A DNA stretch of 64,000 nt, taken from contig NZ_BMEM01000003.1 in NCBI RefSeq assembly GCF_014636495.1, positions 248,001 to 312,000 of the forward strand. The letters run 5' to 3'. Source of the DNA: Ornithinimicrobium tianjinense. Its GTDB lineage: Bacteria; Actinomycetota; Actinomycetes; Actinomycetales; Dermatophilaceae. Below, one piece after another: positions 49,545-59,202 of the stretch. Numbering within the stretch: position 1 is the stretch's first letter; the number at the start of each line of letters is the position of its first letter. Both the position numbers and the translations under genes were made by a program. The notes under the pieces are model-generated. The model worked only from the letters and a program-made list of their open reading frames with translations, did not search any database and was not told the DNA's origin.

Positions 49545-52409
49545 ATGAGCACCACCGCACCGCACCGACCGTCCAGCGGCTACCGGCCGCGCACCGCCGC
49601 CGACCACCTGCCGCGACCTGAGGGCTCCGGCCGGTCGGTCGGCAAGGGGTTGCTCTCGCTCCTCGGGCTCCTGGTGGTCGTCGTGGGCGTGCCGGCCGCC
49701 CTCGTCTACTTCGTCGGCAACCCGCTGCCGACGTCGCGGCCCGACGTCAGCTGGCTCACCGCCCCGGTGACGGCGGAGGCGCTCATCGCGATCGTCGCCG
49801 TCCTCGTCTGGCTCGTCTGGGCGCACTTCGTCGTCTGCGTCATCGCCGAGCTCCGCGCCGCGCGCGCAGGGCGTATGCCGTCGCTCGTGCCCGGGGGCGG
49901 GGGCTCGCAGCTGCTCGCCCGCCGGCTCGTGGCCGGGGTGCTGCTGCTGGCGGGGTCGGCGACGATGACCGGCCACGCCCCGGGGCAGGCGGTCGCGCCG
50001 GTGACGGCGGTCGTGAGCACGGACGCCGGGGCGGCGGCGGCGGCCACCTCCGCCGCGCTCGGCACGGAGCGCGCCGGCGCGTTGGCCGACGGGGTGCAGG
50101 ACTCCGCGACGGACGGGCCCGCGGCCAGCGCGGGGCAGCAGGCGTCGGTGACCAAGTTCTACGAGGTGCAGCCGCCGTCGGGCCGCCACCACGACACGCT
50201 CTGGGACATCGCGGACCGCACACTGGGCGACCCCTTCCGCTACAAGGAGATCTTCGAGCTCAACAAGGACCGGGTGCAGCCGGACGGCCGACGCCTCGTC
50301 GACGCGGACCTGATCCAGCCCGGCTGGCAGCTGGTGATGCCGGCGGACGCCACCGGACCGGCCATCGCGACCGTGCGGGCGCACGTGGCCCCGGGTGGCC
50401 AGACCGCGGAGGCCGTCGCCTCGTCCGCCCTCGGCGGCGGGGCCGACCTCGGCGTCGCCTCCTCGTCGGACACGGGCGCCACCACGGCCGGCTCGGCGGC
50501 CGACGCTGAGCCCGCAGCCACGCCAGCTTCGGTGTCCTCCACCGCGCCCGCCTCCACGCCTTCCTCGTCCGTCGACCTGGGCGACCTCGCTCTCGGTGGC
50601 GGTCTCGTCCTGGCCGGTCTGGCGCTGGCGCTGACCGAGCGCCGCGGCCCGTACGGCACACCCGGTGAGGAGGACGAGGCGCTGCGGCTGGCCGGCAACC
50701 CCTCGCGCGCGGACCTGCTCGACCGCTCGCTGCGCCTGCTGGCGCAGGGCCGGCGTCAGCAGGGCCGGCCGATGCCGTCGGCGGTGGCGGTCTACGTCAG
50801 CGACGAGCAGGTCATCGTCCACCTGGACGCCCCGGAGGACGCTGCCTCCGGGCACGGCGAGCCGCCGGCCCCCTGGAGGGCGACCGACGGCGACCGCGCC
50901 TGGTCGGTGTCCGCCTCGGACCTGGCCGGCCTGCAGCCCGAGGGCTCGGCGCCCTGGCCGGGGCTGGTGGCGATCGCGCTGTCGCACGGCTACGACCTGC
51001 TCGTCGACCTCGAGCACGCGCCCGGGCTGATCAGCCTCGGTGGTGCGGGCGACGTCGCGCGTGAGGTGGCGCTATCGCTCGTCGTCGACCTGCTGACCCA
51101 CCCGTGGTCCGACTCCGTCGACGTCAGCCTCGTCGGCTTCGCGGGCGACGAGAGCCTGGCCGAGCTCGCCACCGGGCGGGTCCGCACCGTGGTCTCGATC
51201 GAGGACGCCCTCGCGGGGGCGCGTCGCGAGGTCGAGCAGCACGCGGCCCTGGTGCGCAGCCTCGGTGTCGACGGCGTCGTCGCCGGTCGGCTGGCGGGCT
51301 CCGGCCCCGACCTGCGTCCGCACGTGATGGTCCTGTCCGGCAGCCCCACCCCGGAGCAGGCCCACGAGCTCACCGAGCTGATGATGTCCAGCCCCAGGAC
51401 CGGCCTCGCCGCCGTCTGCGTGGGCCAGTCGCTGGCGGCCCGCTGGCGCTTCGGCGTGGACCAGGCCGGCGCGATCGACCTCGGCGTGCTGGGCCTGAGC
51501 GGCACCGCGCGACGGCTGCGTCACCAGGACGTGGCCCGGGTCGCGGGCTGGGTCCGCGACGCCGGTGAGGAGGCGGCCCGCACGACGAGCACCGCCAGCG
51601 CCCTCGACCCGGCGTCGGCCCTGCGCAGCCTGCCGGCCGAGGGGGCCGACCTCGTCGCCGCAGCCGCCCCGATGCACGAGCAGGCCACCGCCCTGGCGCA
51701 CGTCGGCCTGCTCGGACCGGTGCTGGTCACCGCGCGCGGCCCGCTCAACCCGGCCCGCGAGGAGCTGCTGACCGAGCTCGTCACCCTCGTCGCTCTGCAC
51801 CCCGAGGGCGTCCACGACTCCGTGCTGCGCGTGTCCCTGTGGCCGCGCGGCGTGGAGGACGACGTCGTCGCGGCCACCCTGGCGGCAGCGGTGTCCTGGC
51901 TCGGGACCGACGCGCACGGCGCCCCCCTGCTGGACAACCGCGACGGCCGCTGGCGCCTGGCGCCGGAGGTGCACGTCGACTGGCACGAGCTCGCCGCGGT
52001 CGCCCGCGCCCACGCCGACGACCGGCACCGGGTCAGCGCGATGCTGGCCCGCCAGCGCGGCGAGGTCTTCTCGGCCACCCCGGCCGGCCGCTACACCTGG
52101 CTGGCCTTCCACCAGGCCGCTCGCGACGCCCGCGTCCTGGTCACGGCCCTGGCGCGCCGCGCCGCGGCCGCGCACGCCAGCGCCGGCGACGCCGACCTGG
52201 CCTCCCGCACGCTGCGCGACGCGCTCGCGCTGGTGCCGCGGTCCCAGGCCCTGTGGCGCGACCTCGTCCGGCTGCATGGCGGCGCCGACCCCGGCGCCGC
52301 AGGAGCGCTCGTGACCGAGATGCGCCAGGCCCTGGGGGCCGACGCGCTCGAGCCCGAGACCAGCGCCCTCGTGCAGCACCTCGTGCCCGGCGGCCGGGAG
52401 CTGGGGTGA
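49545..52409 (+). CDS. LysM and BTAD-like domain membrane protein
   Basis: 954 aa. Three membrane segments near the N-terminus (about 33-58, 80-100, 125-142), then a LysM-type domain (about 205-265) with DTLWDIADRTLGDPFRYKEI, an Ala/Ser/Thr-rich linker and another hydrophobic segment (about 348-364). A long cytoplasmic-type region ends in a bacterial transcriptional activator-like (BTAD/SARP-type) helical domain (about 780-950). Such LysM/BTAD membrane proteins recur beside actinobacterial Tad or WXG100 loci. It may couple wall sensing to gene control, though no DNA-binding motif is clear to me. GGGGGAAGAGG precedes ATG 49545. Confidence 0.72.
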   Translation: MSTTAPHRPSSGYRPRTAADHLPRPEGSGRSVGKGLLSLLGLLVVVVGVPAALVYFVGNPLPTSRPDVSWLTAPVTAEALIAIVAVLVWLVWAHFVVCVIAELRAARAGRMPSLVPGGGGSQLLARRLVAGVLLLAGSATMTGHAPGQAVAPVTAVVSTDAGAAAAATSAALGTERAGALADGVQDSATDGPAASAGQQASVTKFYEVQPPSGRHHDTLWDIADRTLGDPFRYKEIFELNKDRVQPDGRRLVDADLIQPGWQLVMPADATGPAIATVRAHVAPGGQTAEAVASSALGGGADLGVASSSDTGATTAGSAADAEPAATPASVSSTAPASTPSSSVDLGDLALGGGLVLAGLALALTERRGPYGTPGEEDEALRLAGNPSRADLLDRSLRLLAQGRRQQGRPMPSAVAVYVSDEQVIVHLDAPEDAASGHGEPPAPWRATDGDRAWSVSASDLAGLQPEGSAPWPGLVAIALSHGYDLLVDLEHAPGLISLGGAGDVAREVALSLVVDLLTHPWSDSVDVSLVGFAGDESLAELATGRVRTVVSIEDALAGARREVEQHAALVRSLGVDGVVAGRLAGSGPDLRPHVMVLSGSPTPEQAHELTELMMSSPRTGLAAVCVGQSLAARWRFGVDQAGAIDLGVLGLSGTARRLRHQDVARVAGWVRDAGEEAARTTSTASALDPASALRSLPAEGADLVAAAAPMHEQATALAHVGLLGPVLVTARGPLNPAREELLTELVTLVALHPEGVHDSVLRVSLWPRGVEDDVVAATLAAAVSWLGTDAHGAPLLDNRDGRWRLAPEVHVDWHELAAVARAHADDRHRVSAMLARQRGEVFSATPAGRYTWLAFHQAARDARVLVTALARRAAAAHASAGDADLASRTLRDALALVPRSQALWRDLVRLHGGADPGAAGALVTEMRQALGADALEPETSALVQHLVPGGRELG

Positions 52410-52413
52410 TCGG

Positions 52414-55400
52414 GTGCGGCTGATGATCACGGTGGTCGTCCCCCACGGCCCCGCGGCAGCCGACCACACCCACGACCTGGTCGTCGACACCGAGGACGAC
52501 TCCACCGTCGGCGACCTCGCCCGGGCGCTCGCCCGGCACCTTCCTGGACCGCACCGCGACGGCGCAGCCGCGCGCGGCGCCGGCCCGGGCGTGCCGCACC
52601 TGCGCGTCGTCCGGGGCGAGGAGCAGAACCCGCCCGTCCCGGTCGACCGCGAGCTGCCCGTCCCGCTCCTCTTCCACGGCAGCGCGCCGCTCGACCCCTC
52701 CCTGCCCCTGGCCGCCAGCACGGTCCGGCACGGCAGCCTCGTCGGCCTGGGCGAGCCGGTCCCCGAGCTGCTCGCCGAGCCCACCGGCACCGTCGAGGTC
52801 CGGCTCGCCTCCGGGCCCGGCGCGGGGCTGGTCACCCGCCTCGCCACCGGCGACCACATCGTCGGCTCCTCCCCGCACGGCTCGGTCCGGCTGCCCGCCA
52901 TCGGGCTGCCCGAGCACTGCCTCACCCTGCGCGTCCGCCCCGACGGCGGTGTCGAGGTCACGCCCGAGCCGGACGTGCTCGGCATACTCCAGCAGCCGGT
53001 ATGGCGAGCCCGTCCCCTCCCCGGGCCGATCGTGCTCGACGCCGACGCGGAGATCCGCGAGCGGCGCGAGGGGGAGAGCACCTACACCGAGCTGCCGCCG
53101 GGCACGCGCGTCATCAGCCCCGAGGACCCGGTGCCGCTCGTGCACGTCGAGCGCGAGGAGGTCGCGCCCGGGCAGGAGTGGCTCGTCGGGCAGACGCTGG
53201 CCGTCGGGCCGTGCCTGCTGGAGCTGGCCCGTCCCAGCGCGCCGGACGCCTCGCTGTCGCCGAGCCCGCAGGGCGCCACGCTCGACTACAACCGGCCGCC
53301 GCGCCTGCTCCCGGCTGTCCGTCAGACCGACTTCACGCTGCCGAACGAGCCGCGCCGCCCGCTGGGGCAGCAGCTGCCGTGGGCGTTCATCCTGCTGCCG
53401 GCCGTCGCCGGCATCGCGATGTTCCTGCTCACGCAGCGCGCCTACACGCTGATCTTCATCGCGCTCACGCCGTTGATGGCGCTGGCCAACTGGCTCTCGG
53501 GGCGGTCGCAGGAGCGCAAGCGCTACCGGGTCGACTTCGCCGAGTACACCACCCGCATGCGCAAGGTGCAGCAGAGCGCGCTGGAGGCGTTGACCGAGGA
53601 GCGCGCCTCCCGACGCCGTGACCTGCCGGACCCGGGCGCGGTGCTGATGACCGCGATCGGGCCGCGCGCCCGCCTCTGGGAGCGGCGCCGCACCGACCCC
53701 GACTGGCTGTTGGCCCGCTTCGGCACGGCCGACCAGGTCTCGCGGGTCACCGTCAAGGCCCGCGACCGCGAGGAGCACGAGGGCGACATCGTCTGGACCG
53801 CGCCCGACGTGCCGGTGACCGTGGGCCTGGCCGAGGCCGGCGTCACCGGCGTCGCGGGACCGCAGCGGCGGGCGGTGGCCCGGTGGGTCCTCGCCCAGCT
53901 CGCGGTCCTGCACTCGCCGGTCGACCTCGACGTCACGCTGCTCACCACCCGCGAGGGCGAGGGCGACTGGCACTGGGCGCGCTGGCTGCCGCACCTGCGC
54001 TCCGACGAGGGTGACCCCGAGCTCGCGCAGGTCGGCGTCGACGACGAGACGACGGCCAGGCGGATCGCCGAGCTGGTCGCCGAGCTCGAGCGTCGCCTCG
54101 CGCAGCGCGGCTCCTCGGGCTTCTCGACGACGGCCCAGACCTTCCCGCCGATGCTGGTCGTCCTCGACGGCTCCCGCCGGCTCCGCCTGCTCCCGGGGAT
54201 GATCCCGCTCCTGCAGCAGGGGCCGTCGGTGCAGATGGTCTTCCTCTGCCTCGACGAGGACGAGCGGCTGCTGCCGGAGGAGTGCTCGGCGGTGGTCCAG
54301 GCAGACGAGCCGCACATGACGGTGCGCATCACCGAGCGCTGGGTCACCGAGGGCATCCGCCCCGACCTGGTGAGCACGGCCTGGGCCGAGCGCGTCGCCC
54401 GCGCCCTCGCGCCGGTCCGCGACGTCTCCGCCGAGGACGCGGCGGCCTCGATCCCGACCTCGAGCCGGCTGCTCGAGGTCATCCGTCTCGACCCGCCGAC
54501 CGCCGAGAAGGTGGAGGAGCTGTGGTCGACGGTCGGGCGGACGACCACGGCCGTCGTCGGCGAGGGGGCCGAGGGCCCGTTCGCGGTCGACATGGTCAGG
54601 GACGGCCCGCACGGGCTGGTCGCCGGCACGACGGGCTCCGGCAAGTCGGAGTTCCTGCAGACCCTCATCGCCTCGCTCGCGGTGCGCAACCGGCCCGACG
54701 AGATGACCTTCGTGCTCGTCGACTACAAGGGCGGGGCGGCCTTCAAGGACTGCAACCGGCTGCCGCACACGGTCGGCATGGTCACCGACCTCGACGGGCA
54801 CCTCACCGGCCGGGCGCTGGAGTCGCTCGGGGCCGAGCTGCGCCGCCGCGAGCACCAGCTCGCCGCGGCCGACGCCAAGGACATCGAGGACTACCTCGCC
54901 ACCAAGGGTCCGGACGACGAGCCGATGCCGCGGCTGCTCATCGTCATCGACGAGTTCGCCGCGCTCGTCGCCGAGCTGCCCGACTTCGTCACCGGTCTGG
55001 TCGACATCGCCCGCCGCGGCCGCTCGCTCGGCGTGCACCTCATCCTCGCCACGCAGCGCCCCGCCGGCGTCGTGAGCGCCGAGATCAAGTCCAACACCAA
55101 CCTGCGCATCGCCCTGCGCGTCACCGACGCCGGCGACTCCCAGGACGTCATCGAGGCGCGCGACGCCGCCGAGATCGCCAAGTCCACCCCCGGCCGCGCC
55201 TACGCCCGGCTCGGCCACTCCAGCCTCATCCCGTTCCAGTCCTCCCGCGTGGGCGGCCGGCGCCGTGGCGCCGGCCGCGCCGCCCAGGTCCGTCTTCGCG
55301 GTATGCCGTTCCACGAGCTCGGCGTCGCGCCCGCCCGGGCAGCGGTCGCGGAGGAGGACGCCAGCGTGCCCACGGACCTGGCCGAGCTGGTCGCAGCCTG

Positions 55401-57063
55401 CCGCGAGGCGAGCGAGCGCACCGGCGTGGTCGCGCCCCCCAGCCCGTGGCTGCCCGCGCTGGAGGAGGTGGTGACCCTGGAGCAGGTGCTCGAGGCCAGC
55501 CCGCACGCCATACCCGCCCCGGACCGGCTGGTCCTGCCGATCGGTGTGGTCGACCTGCCCGCGGAGCAACGTCGGGACGTCGCGACCTACGACCTCGAGC
55601 GCGGCGGCCACCTCGCCGTGGTCGGGGCCTCGCGGTCGGGGCGCTCGACGGTGCTGCGGGCGCTCGCGGGCGCGATCGCGCGCGACGTCTCGCCCGCGGA
55701 CGTGCACGTCTACGGCATCGACTGCGGCAACAACGCGCTCCTGCCCCTGCAGGCGATGCCGCACGTCGGGGCGGTGGTCACACGCGACCAGACCGACCGG
55801 ATGGACCGGCTCGTCGCGCGGCTGCGCGGCCTCATCAGCGACCGGCAGCAGCGGCTCGCCGAGGACGGCTACGCCGACGTGACCGAGCAGCGGGCGGCCG
55901 CCGCCCCGGAGGACCGGCTGCCCTATCTCCTCGTGCTGCTCGACCGGTGGGAGGGCTTCTTCCAGGCCTACGACGGACTCGACGGCGGGCGGCTGGTCAC
56001 CGCCGTCCAGCAGGTCCTGCAGGAGGGCGCGGCCGCCGGGGTGCGGGTCGTGATGACGGGCGACCGGTCACTGACGATGGGCCGGATGTCGACCCTGCTC
56101 GACGACACCCTGATGCTCCGCACGACCGACCCCGGCGACTTCACCACGATCGGGATGCCCGTCAAGAAGGTCCCCGCCTCGATGCCCGACGGTCGGGGCT
56201 TCCGGGCCGAGGGGCTGCGCGAGACCCAGGTCGCGCTGCTCGACGAGGACCCCGCCGGCACCGCGCAGGTGCGGGCGCTGCAGGCACTCGCCCGCGCGAG
56301 CGCGGAGAGGTATGCCGCCCTGCCCCGTCCGCTCCGGCCGTTCCACGTGGACCTTCTGCCGGTCCGCGTCGACGCTCAGGAGGCCGCCCGCCTGGCGGCG
56401 CAGGACGCCGCGGACGGCGTGGTGGTGCCGTCGACCTCGCTGGCGATCGCGGTCGGGGGCGACACGCTGGGGGTGCGCCACCTCGACGCCGTCGACCACG
56501 GGCCGGGGCTGCTGGTCACGGGCGCCCGGCGCACGGGTCGGTCGACGGCCCTGCGGCAGCTGGCCGCGCAGGCGCTGGAGCGGCGGTGGAACGTGGCGGT
56601 GGTGACACCGCGCACGAGCCCGCTGCGCGAGCTGGAGGGCCGCGACGGGGTGTTCGGGCCGTGGGACCTGTCCAGCGACCAGTCCGCGGTGCCGGCCGAG
56701 CTCACAAGCCTCGTCGCGGACCCCGTGCCGCTGCTGGTCGTCGTCGACGACCTCGAGCTGGTGGGCAGCGACGGCTGGCTGGCCGACGCGCTCGTGCGCA
56801 CCCTGGAGTCGATGCGCGACACCGACAACCTGCTCGTGGGCGCGGGCAACGGGGCTGACCTGCAGTCGCACTACCGCGGCCCCGCGTCACTGCTGAAGAA
56901 GGCGGGCAGCGGCCTGATGCTGGCCCCGCAGTCGAGCGCCGACGCCGACCTCTTCGGGGCCAGGCTCAACCGGTCCGCCTTCGGGCTCTCCATGCCGCCG
57001 GGCGGCGGCTACCTCGTGCACTCCGGCCAGGCGACGCGGGTGCAGGTGATCTGGCCGGACTGA
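52414..57063 (+). CDS. EssC/EccC-like FtsK/SpoIIIE ATPase of a type VII-related system
   Basis: 1549 aa. The N-terminus looks ubiquitin/YukD-like (about 5-45), followed by an FHA-like region (about 128-200). Two close membrane helices lie at about 321-360, then three P-loop domains. Domain 1 has an intact Walker A GTTGSGKSE (738-746) and Walker B VIDEF (D846, E847). Domains 2 (GASRSGRST, about 1071) and 3 (GARRTGRST, about 1369) have Arg in place of the P-loop Lys. EccC/EssC motors drive WXG100 export. GTG 52414 is used; a nearby ATG 9 nt later is possible. A WXG100 gene follows, but no EccB, EccD, EccE or mycosin is visible. Confidence 0.87.
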   Translation: MRLMITVVVPHGPAAADHTHDLVVDTEDDSTVGDLARALARHLPGPHRDGAAARGAGPGVPHLRVVRGEEQNPPVPVDRELPVPLLFHGSAPLDPSLPLAASTVRHGSLVGLGEPVPELLAEPTGTVEVRLASGPGAGLVTRLATGDHIVGSSPHGSVRLPAIGLPEHCLTLRVRPDGGVEVTPEPDVLGILQQPVWRARPLPGPIVLDADAEIRERREGESTYTELPPGTRVISPEDPVPLVHVEREEVAPGQEWLVGQTLAVGPCLLELARPSAPDASLSPSPQGATLDYNRPPRLLPAVRQTDFTLPNEPRRPLGQQLPWAFILLPAVAGIAMFLLTQRAYTLIFIALTPLMALANWLSGRSQERKRYRVDFAEYTTRMRKVQQSALEALTEERASRRRDLPDPGAVLMTAIGPRARLWERRRTDPDWLLARFGTADQVSRVTVKARDREEHEGDIVWTAPDVPVTVGLAEAGVTGVAGPQRRAVARWVLAQLAVLHSPVDLDVTLLTTREGEGDWHWARWLPHLRSDEGDPELAQVGVDDETTARRIAELVAELERRLAQRGSSGFSTTAQTFPPMLVVLDGSRRLRLLPGMIPLLQQGPSVQMVFLCLDEDERLLPEECSAVVQADEPHMTVRITERWVTEGIRPDLVSTAWAERVARALAPVRDVSAEDAAASIPTSSRLLEVIRLDPPTAEKVEELWSTVGRTTTAVVGEGAEGPFAVDMVRDGPHGLVAGTTGSGKSEFLQTLIASLAVRNRPDEMTFVLVDYKGGAAFKDCNRLPHTVGMVTDLDGHLTGRALESLGAELRRREHQLAAADAKDIEDYLATKGPDDEPMPRLLIVIDEFAALVAELPDFVTGLVDIARRGRSLGVHLILATQRPAGVVSAEIKSNTNLRIALRVTDAGDSQDVIEARDAAEIAKSTPGRAYARLGHSSLIPFQSSRVGGRRRGAGRAAQVRLRGMPFHELGVAPARAAVAEEDASVPTDLAELVAACREASERTGVVAPPSPWLPALEEVVTLEQVLEASPHAIPAPDRLVLPIGVVDLPAEQRRDVATYDLERGGHLAVVGASRSGRSTVLRALAGAIARDVSPADVHVYGIDCGNNALLPLQAMPHVGAVVTRDQTDRMDRLVARLRGLISDRQQRLAEDGYADVTEQRAAAAPEDRLPYLLVLLDRWEGFFQAYDGLDGGRLVTAVQQVLQEGAAAGVRVVMTGDRSLTMGRMSTLLDDTLMLRTTDPGDFTTIGMPVKKVPASMPDGRGFRAEGLRETQVALLDEDPAGTAQVRALQALARASAERYAALPRPLRPFHVDLLPVRVDAQEAARLAAQDAADGVVVPSTSLAIAVGGDTLGVRHLDAVDHGPGLLVTGARRTGRSTALRQLAAQALERRWNVAVVTPRTSPLRELEGRDGVFGPWDLSSDQSAVPAELTSLVADPVPLLVVVDDLELVGSDGWLADALVRTLESMRDTDNLLVGAGNGADLQSHYRGPASLLKKAGSGLMLAPQSSADADLFGARLNRSAFGLSMPPGGGYLVHSGQATRVQVIWPD

Positions 57064-57125
57064 CGTCGACGCCGCCCGTCGTGGGTCCACTTTCGTTGCG
57101 GGAGAAGGCGCCTGGCCTGAAGCGA

Positions 57126-57146
57126 CACCGCACCTGAGATGCGGTG
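57126..57146 (+). terminator. Short hairpin after the EssC-like gene
   Basis: CACCGCA (57126-57132) and TGCGGTG (57140-57146) form a 7-bp stem 62 nt after the stop codon; no T-tract. Confidence 0.35.
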
Positions 57147-57222
57147 GCTCGGCATACCCGGAACGAGTGGTGGCAGGATCGTGCCAATGTCGCGATCTGG
57201 CCCGGAGTGGACGGGGTCTGGG

Positions 57223-57322
57223 TGGACAGGGTCGCCGGCGGCTGCCTAGGGTGGGTCTCGATCGCACCGCCGAGGGTGTTTGTGGGGGGTGCGGTCACGA
57301 CAACGACAAACCCTCGGAAAGG
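57223..57322 (+). promoter_or_regulatory. Promoter and 5'-UTR stem-loop of the WXG100 gene
   Basis: TGGACA (57223-57228) and TAGGGT (57247-57252), 18 nt apart, make a good promoter. The leader of about 70 nt contains CGAGGGTGTTTGT (57271-57283), which pairs with ACAAACCCTCG (57306-57316) with a 2-nt bulge. This stem ends at the ribosome-binding site GGAAAGG, so it may control translation or mRNA stability. Confidence 0.6.
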
Positions 57323-57331
57323 ACACTCATC

Positions 57332-57607
57332 ATGGCTGTTGGTGGTGAACTCGCGACCCTTCGCGACCTGCACAAGACCCTCGACAACTCCGCCCAGGAC
57401 ATCCAGCGGATCGCCGGCGACATCGACCGGTCCCTCGGTGGCACGGTGTGGACCGGCTCCAACTCGGAGAAGTTCCGGGACGCCTGGGGCACGTTCAAGC
57501 CGACCCTGACCCCGAAGCTGGTCGACGCGCTGAACGAGGCCAAGGAAGACATCAAGACCCAGCACAACAACCTGGCTGCTGCGACCGGCGAGTCCGACCG
57601 CATCTGA
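57332..57607 (+). CDS. WXG100-family (ESAT-6-like) protein
   Basis: 91-aa two-helix hairpin protein, right for the WXG100 size. The turn motif is VWTGSNSEKFRDAW. Helix 1 is about 5-38, helix 2 about 48-85. It is the likely substrate of the EssC-like ATPase encoded just upstream. GGAAAGG lies before ATG 57332. A strong promoter and terminator of its own suggest high, separate expression. The C-terminal Y-x3-D/E export signal common in this family is not obvious. Confidence 0.88.
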   Translation: MAVGGELATLRDLHKTLDNSAQDIQRIAGDIDRSLGGTVWTGSNSEKFRDAWGTFKPTLTPKLVDALNEAKEDIKTQHNNLAAATGESDRI

Positions 57608-57617
57608 CCTGCGTGCG

Positions 57618-57651
57618 AGGCGGGGCCGGGACAGCTGTCCCGACCCCGCCT
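57618..57651. terminator. Strong terminator after the WXG100 gene
   Basis: A 34-nt near-perfect palindrome; left and right 17-mers pair with one G-U-type mismatch. It begins 10 nt after the WXG100 stop and is followed by TCGTCGTCC. Confidence 0.88.
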
Positions 57652-57826
57652 TCGTCGTCCACGGCGATCGTCGCTTATCAGGGAATCTTGCTCGTTTCCG
57701 AGATGGTCGGAGACAAGTCGATCATGGGCGGCTTGAGCGGTCGACCCGGGCCGGCGCGCGACAGACATGCTCGGCCCCTCTGCGTGTCTCTCGGAGAATG
57801 ACTAGAGATCGGCATACTGTCCGAGC

Positions 57827-59035
57827 GTGGACCCGATCCGTAATCCCTACGCCCCCGGCGCCGGGCAGCGCCCGCCCGAGCTCGCCGGCCGCGACGAGCA
57901 GCTCGACCGCTTCCAGGTGGTGCTCGAGCGCATCCAGCGCGGGCGCCCCGAGCGCTCGATGATCCTGACCGGCCTGCGGGGGGTCGGCAAGACCGTCCTG
58001 CTCAACGCGCTGCGCTCGACCGCGGTGCGTGCGCGGTGGGGGACCGGGAAGTACGAGGCGCGCCCCGAGCAGGGCATGCGCCGACCGATGGCGGCCGCTC
58101 TGCACGTCGCCGTGCGCGAGCTCGGTCACCCGCAGGGCGGCGAGGTGGACCACGTCCTGGGCGTGATCAAGGCGTTCGCGCAGAAGGACCAGCCGGGTGC
58201 CAAGCTGCGGGACCGCTGGAACCCCGGCATCGACGCGCCCGCCATCACCGGACGCGCCGACTCCGGCGACATCGAGATCGACCTGGTGGAGCTCTTCACC
58301 GACGTGGGCGGGCTCGCCGCGGACGTCGGCAAGGGCGTGGCGATCTTCATCGACGAGATGCAGGACCTCCAGGCCGAGGACGTGTCGGCGATCTGCGCGG
58401 CCTGCCACGAGCTGAGCCAGTCCGCGCTGCCGGTCATCGTCGTCGGCGCGGGGCTGCCGCACCTGCCGGCCGTGCTCTCGGCGAGCAAGTCCTACTCGGA
58501 GCGGCTGTTCCGCTACAACCGGATCGACCGGCTGTCCCGCGAGGAGGCCGCCCGCGCGCTGCAGTCGCCCGCCGAGGACGAGGACGCCGAGTGGGCGCCG
58601 GACGCCCTGGAGGCCATGTATGCCGCGACCGGCGGCTACCCCTACTTCATCCAGGCCTACGGCAAGGAGGTCTGGGACCTGGCGCCCGCCTCACCCATCA
58701 CGGCGGAGGACGTCAGGGTGGCCTCGCCGGAGGCGGAGGAGGAACTGGCCGTCGGCTTCTTCGGCTCGCGCTACGAGCGCGCGACACCCGGGGAGCGGGA
58801 GTACCTGCGCGCCATGGCCGAGGTCGCCGCCGCCCAGGTGGCCGGTGGTGGCGAGGTCGACGAGGTCGGCTCGGTCGCCACGGCGGACCTGGCCACGCAC
58901 CTGGGCCGCAAGCCCCAGTCGCTGTCACCGGCGCGTGACGCACTCCTGAAGAAGGGGCTCATCTACTCCGGCGAGCGCGGCCGGATCGCCTTCACGGTGC
59001 CCCACTTCGGGAGGTACCTGCTGGGGCAGGCCTGA
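57827..59035 (+). CDS. AAA/STAND-like ATP-binding protein
   Basis: 402 aa. The P-loop is LTGLRGVGKTVLL (about 47-59) and Walker B is VAIFIDEMQDL. Sensor-like segment VIVVGAGLP and a C-terminal winged-helix (about 335-395, with KPQSLSPARDALLKKGLI) follow. The architecture is that of small bacterial/archaeal-type AAA proteins whose DNA or protein targets are mostly unknown. GTG 57827 has CATACT (57813-57818) 8 nt upstream, suggesting a leaderless transcript. It stands apart from the WXG100 gene by a terminator, so functional linkage is unclear. Confidence 0.82.
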   Translation: MDPIRNPYAPGAGQRPPELAGRDEQLDRFQVVLERIQRGRPERSMILTGLRGVGKTVLLNALRSTAVRARWGTGKYEARPEQGMRRPMAAALHVAVRELGHPQGGEVDHVLGVIKAFAQKDQPGAKLRDRWNPGIDAPAITGRADSGDIEIDLVELFTDVGGLAADVGKGVAIFIDEMQDLQAEDVSAICAACHELSQSALPVIVVGAGLPHLPAVLSASKSYSERLFRYNRIDRLSREEAARALQSPAEDEDAEWAPDALEAMYAATGGYPYFIQAYGKEVWDLAPASPITAEDVRVASPEAEEELAVGFFGSRYERATPGEREYLRAMAEVAAAQVAGGGEVDEVGSVATADLATHLGRKPQSLSPARDALLKKGLIYSGERGRIAFTVPHFGRYLLGQA

Positions 59036-59202
59036 CAGGGGGGGCGATGGCAGCACATCGTGGGTGAAGCGACGCAAGCCGACCACGACCGACAACCTCA
59101 TGAGGGAAGTGGTTCCTCGCGCGGGTCACAACCGTCTCCCAGAGCCGCTTCCCTCTCGAAGTACTGTGCCGCTGGCGCGCACCGTCAGCGTGTCCGAGAG
59201 CG
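59036..59202. other. Convergent intergenic region
   Basis: Gap between the AAA gene and the cold-shock-domain gene. I see no gene, no clear hairpin and no repeat. Confidence 0.5.

Noticed and set aside
52141-55764. 1207-codon minus-strand frame opposite the EssC-like gene
   Set aside because: Length comes from GC-rich codon structure of the sense gene; no motifs or start context.
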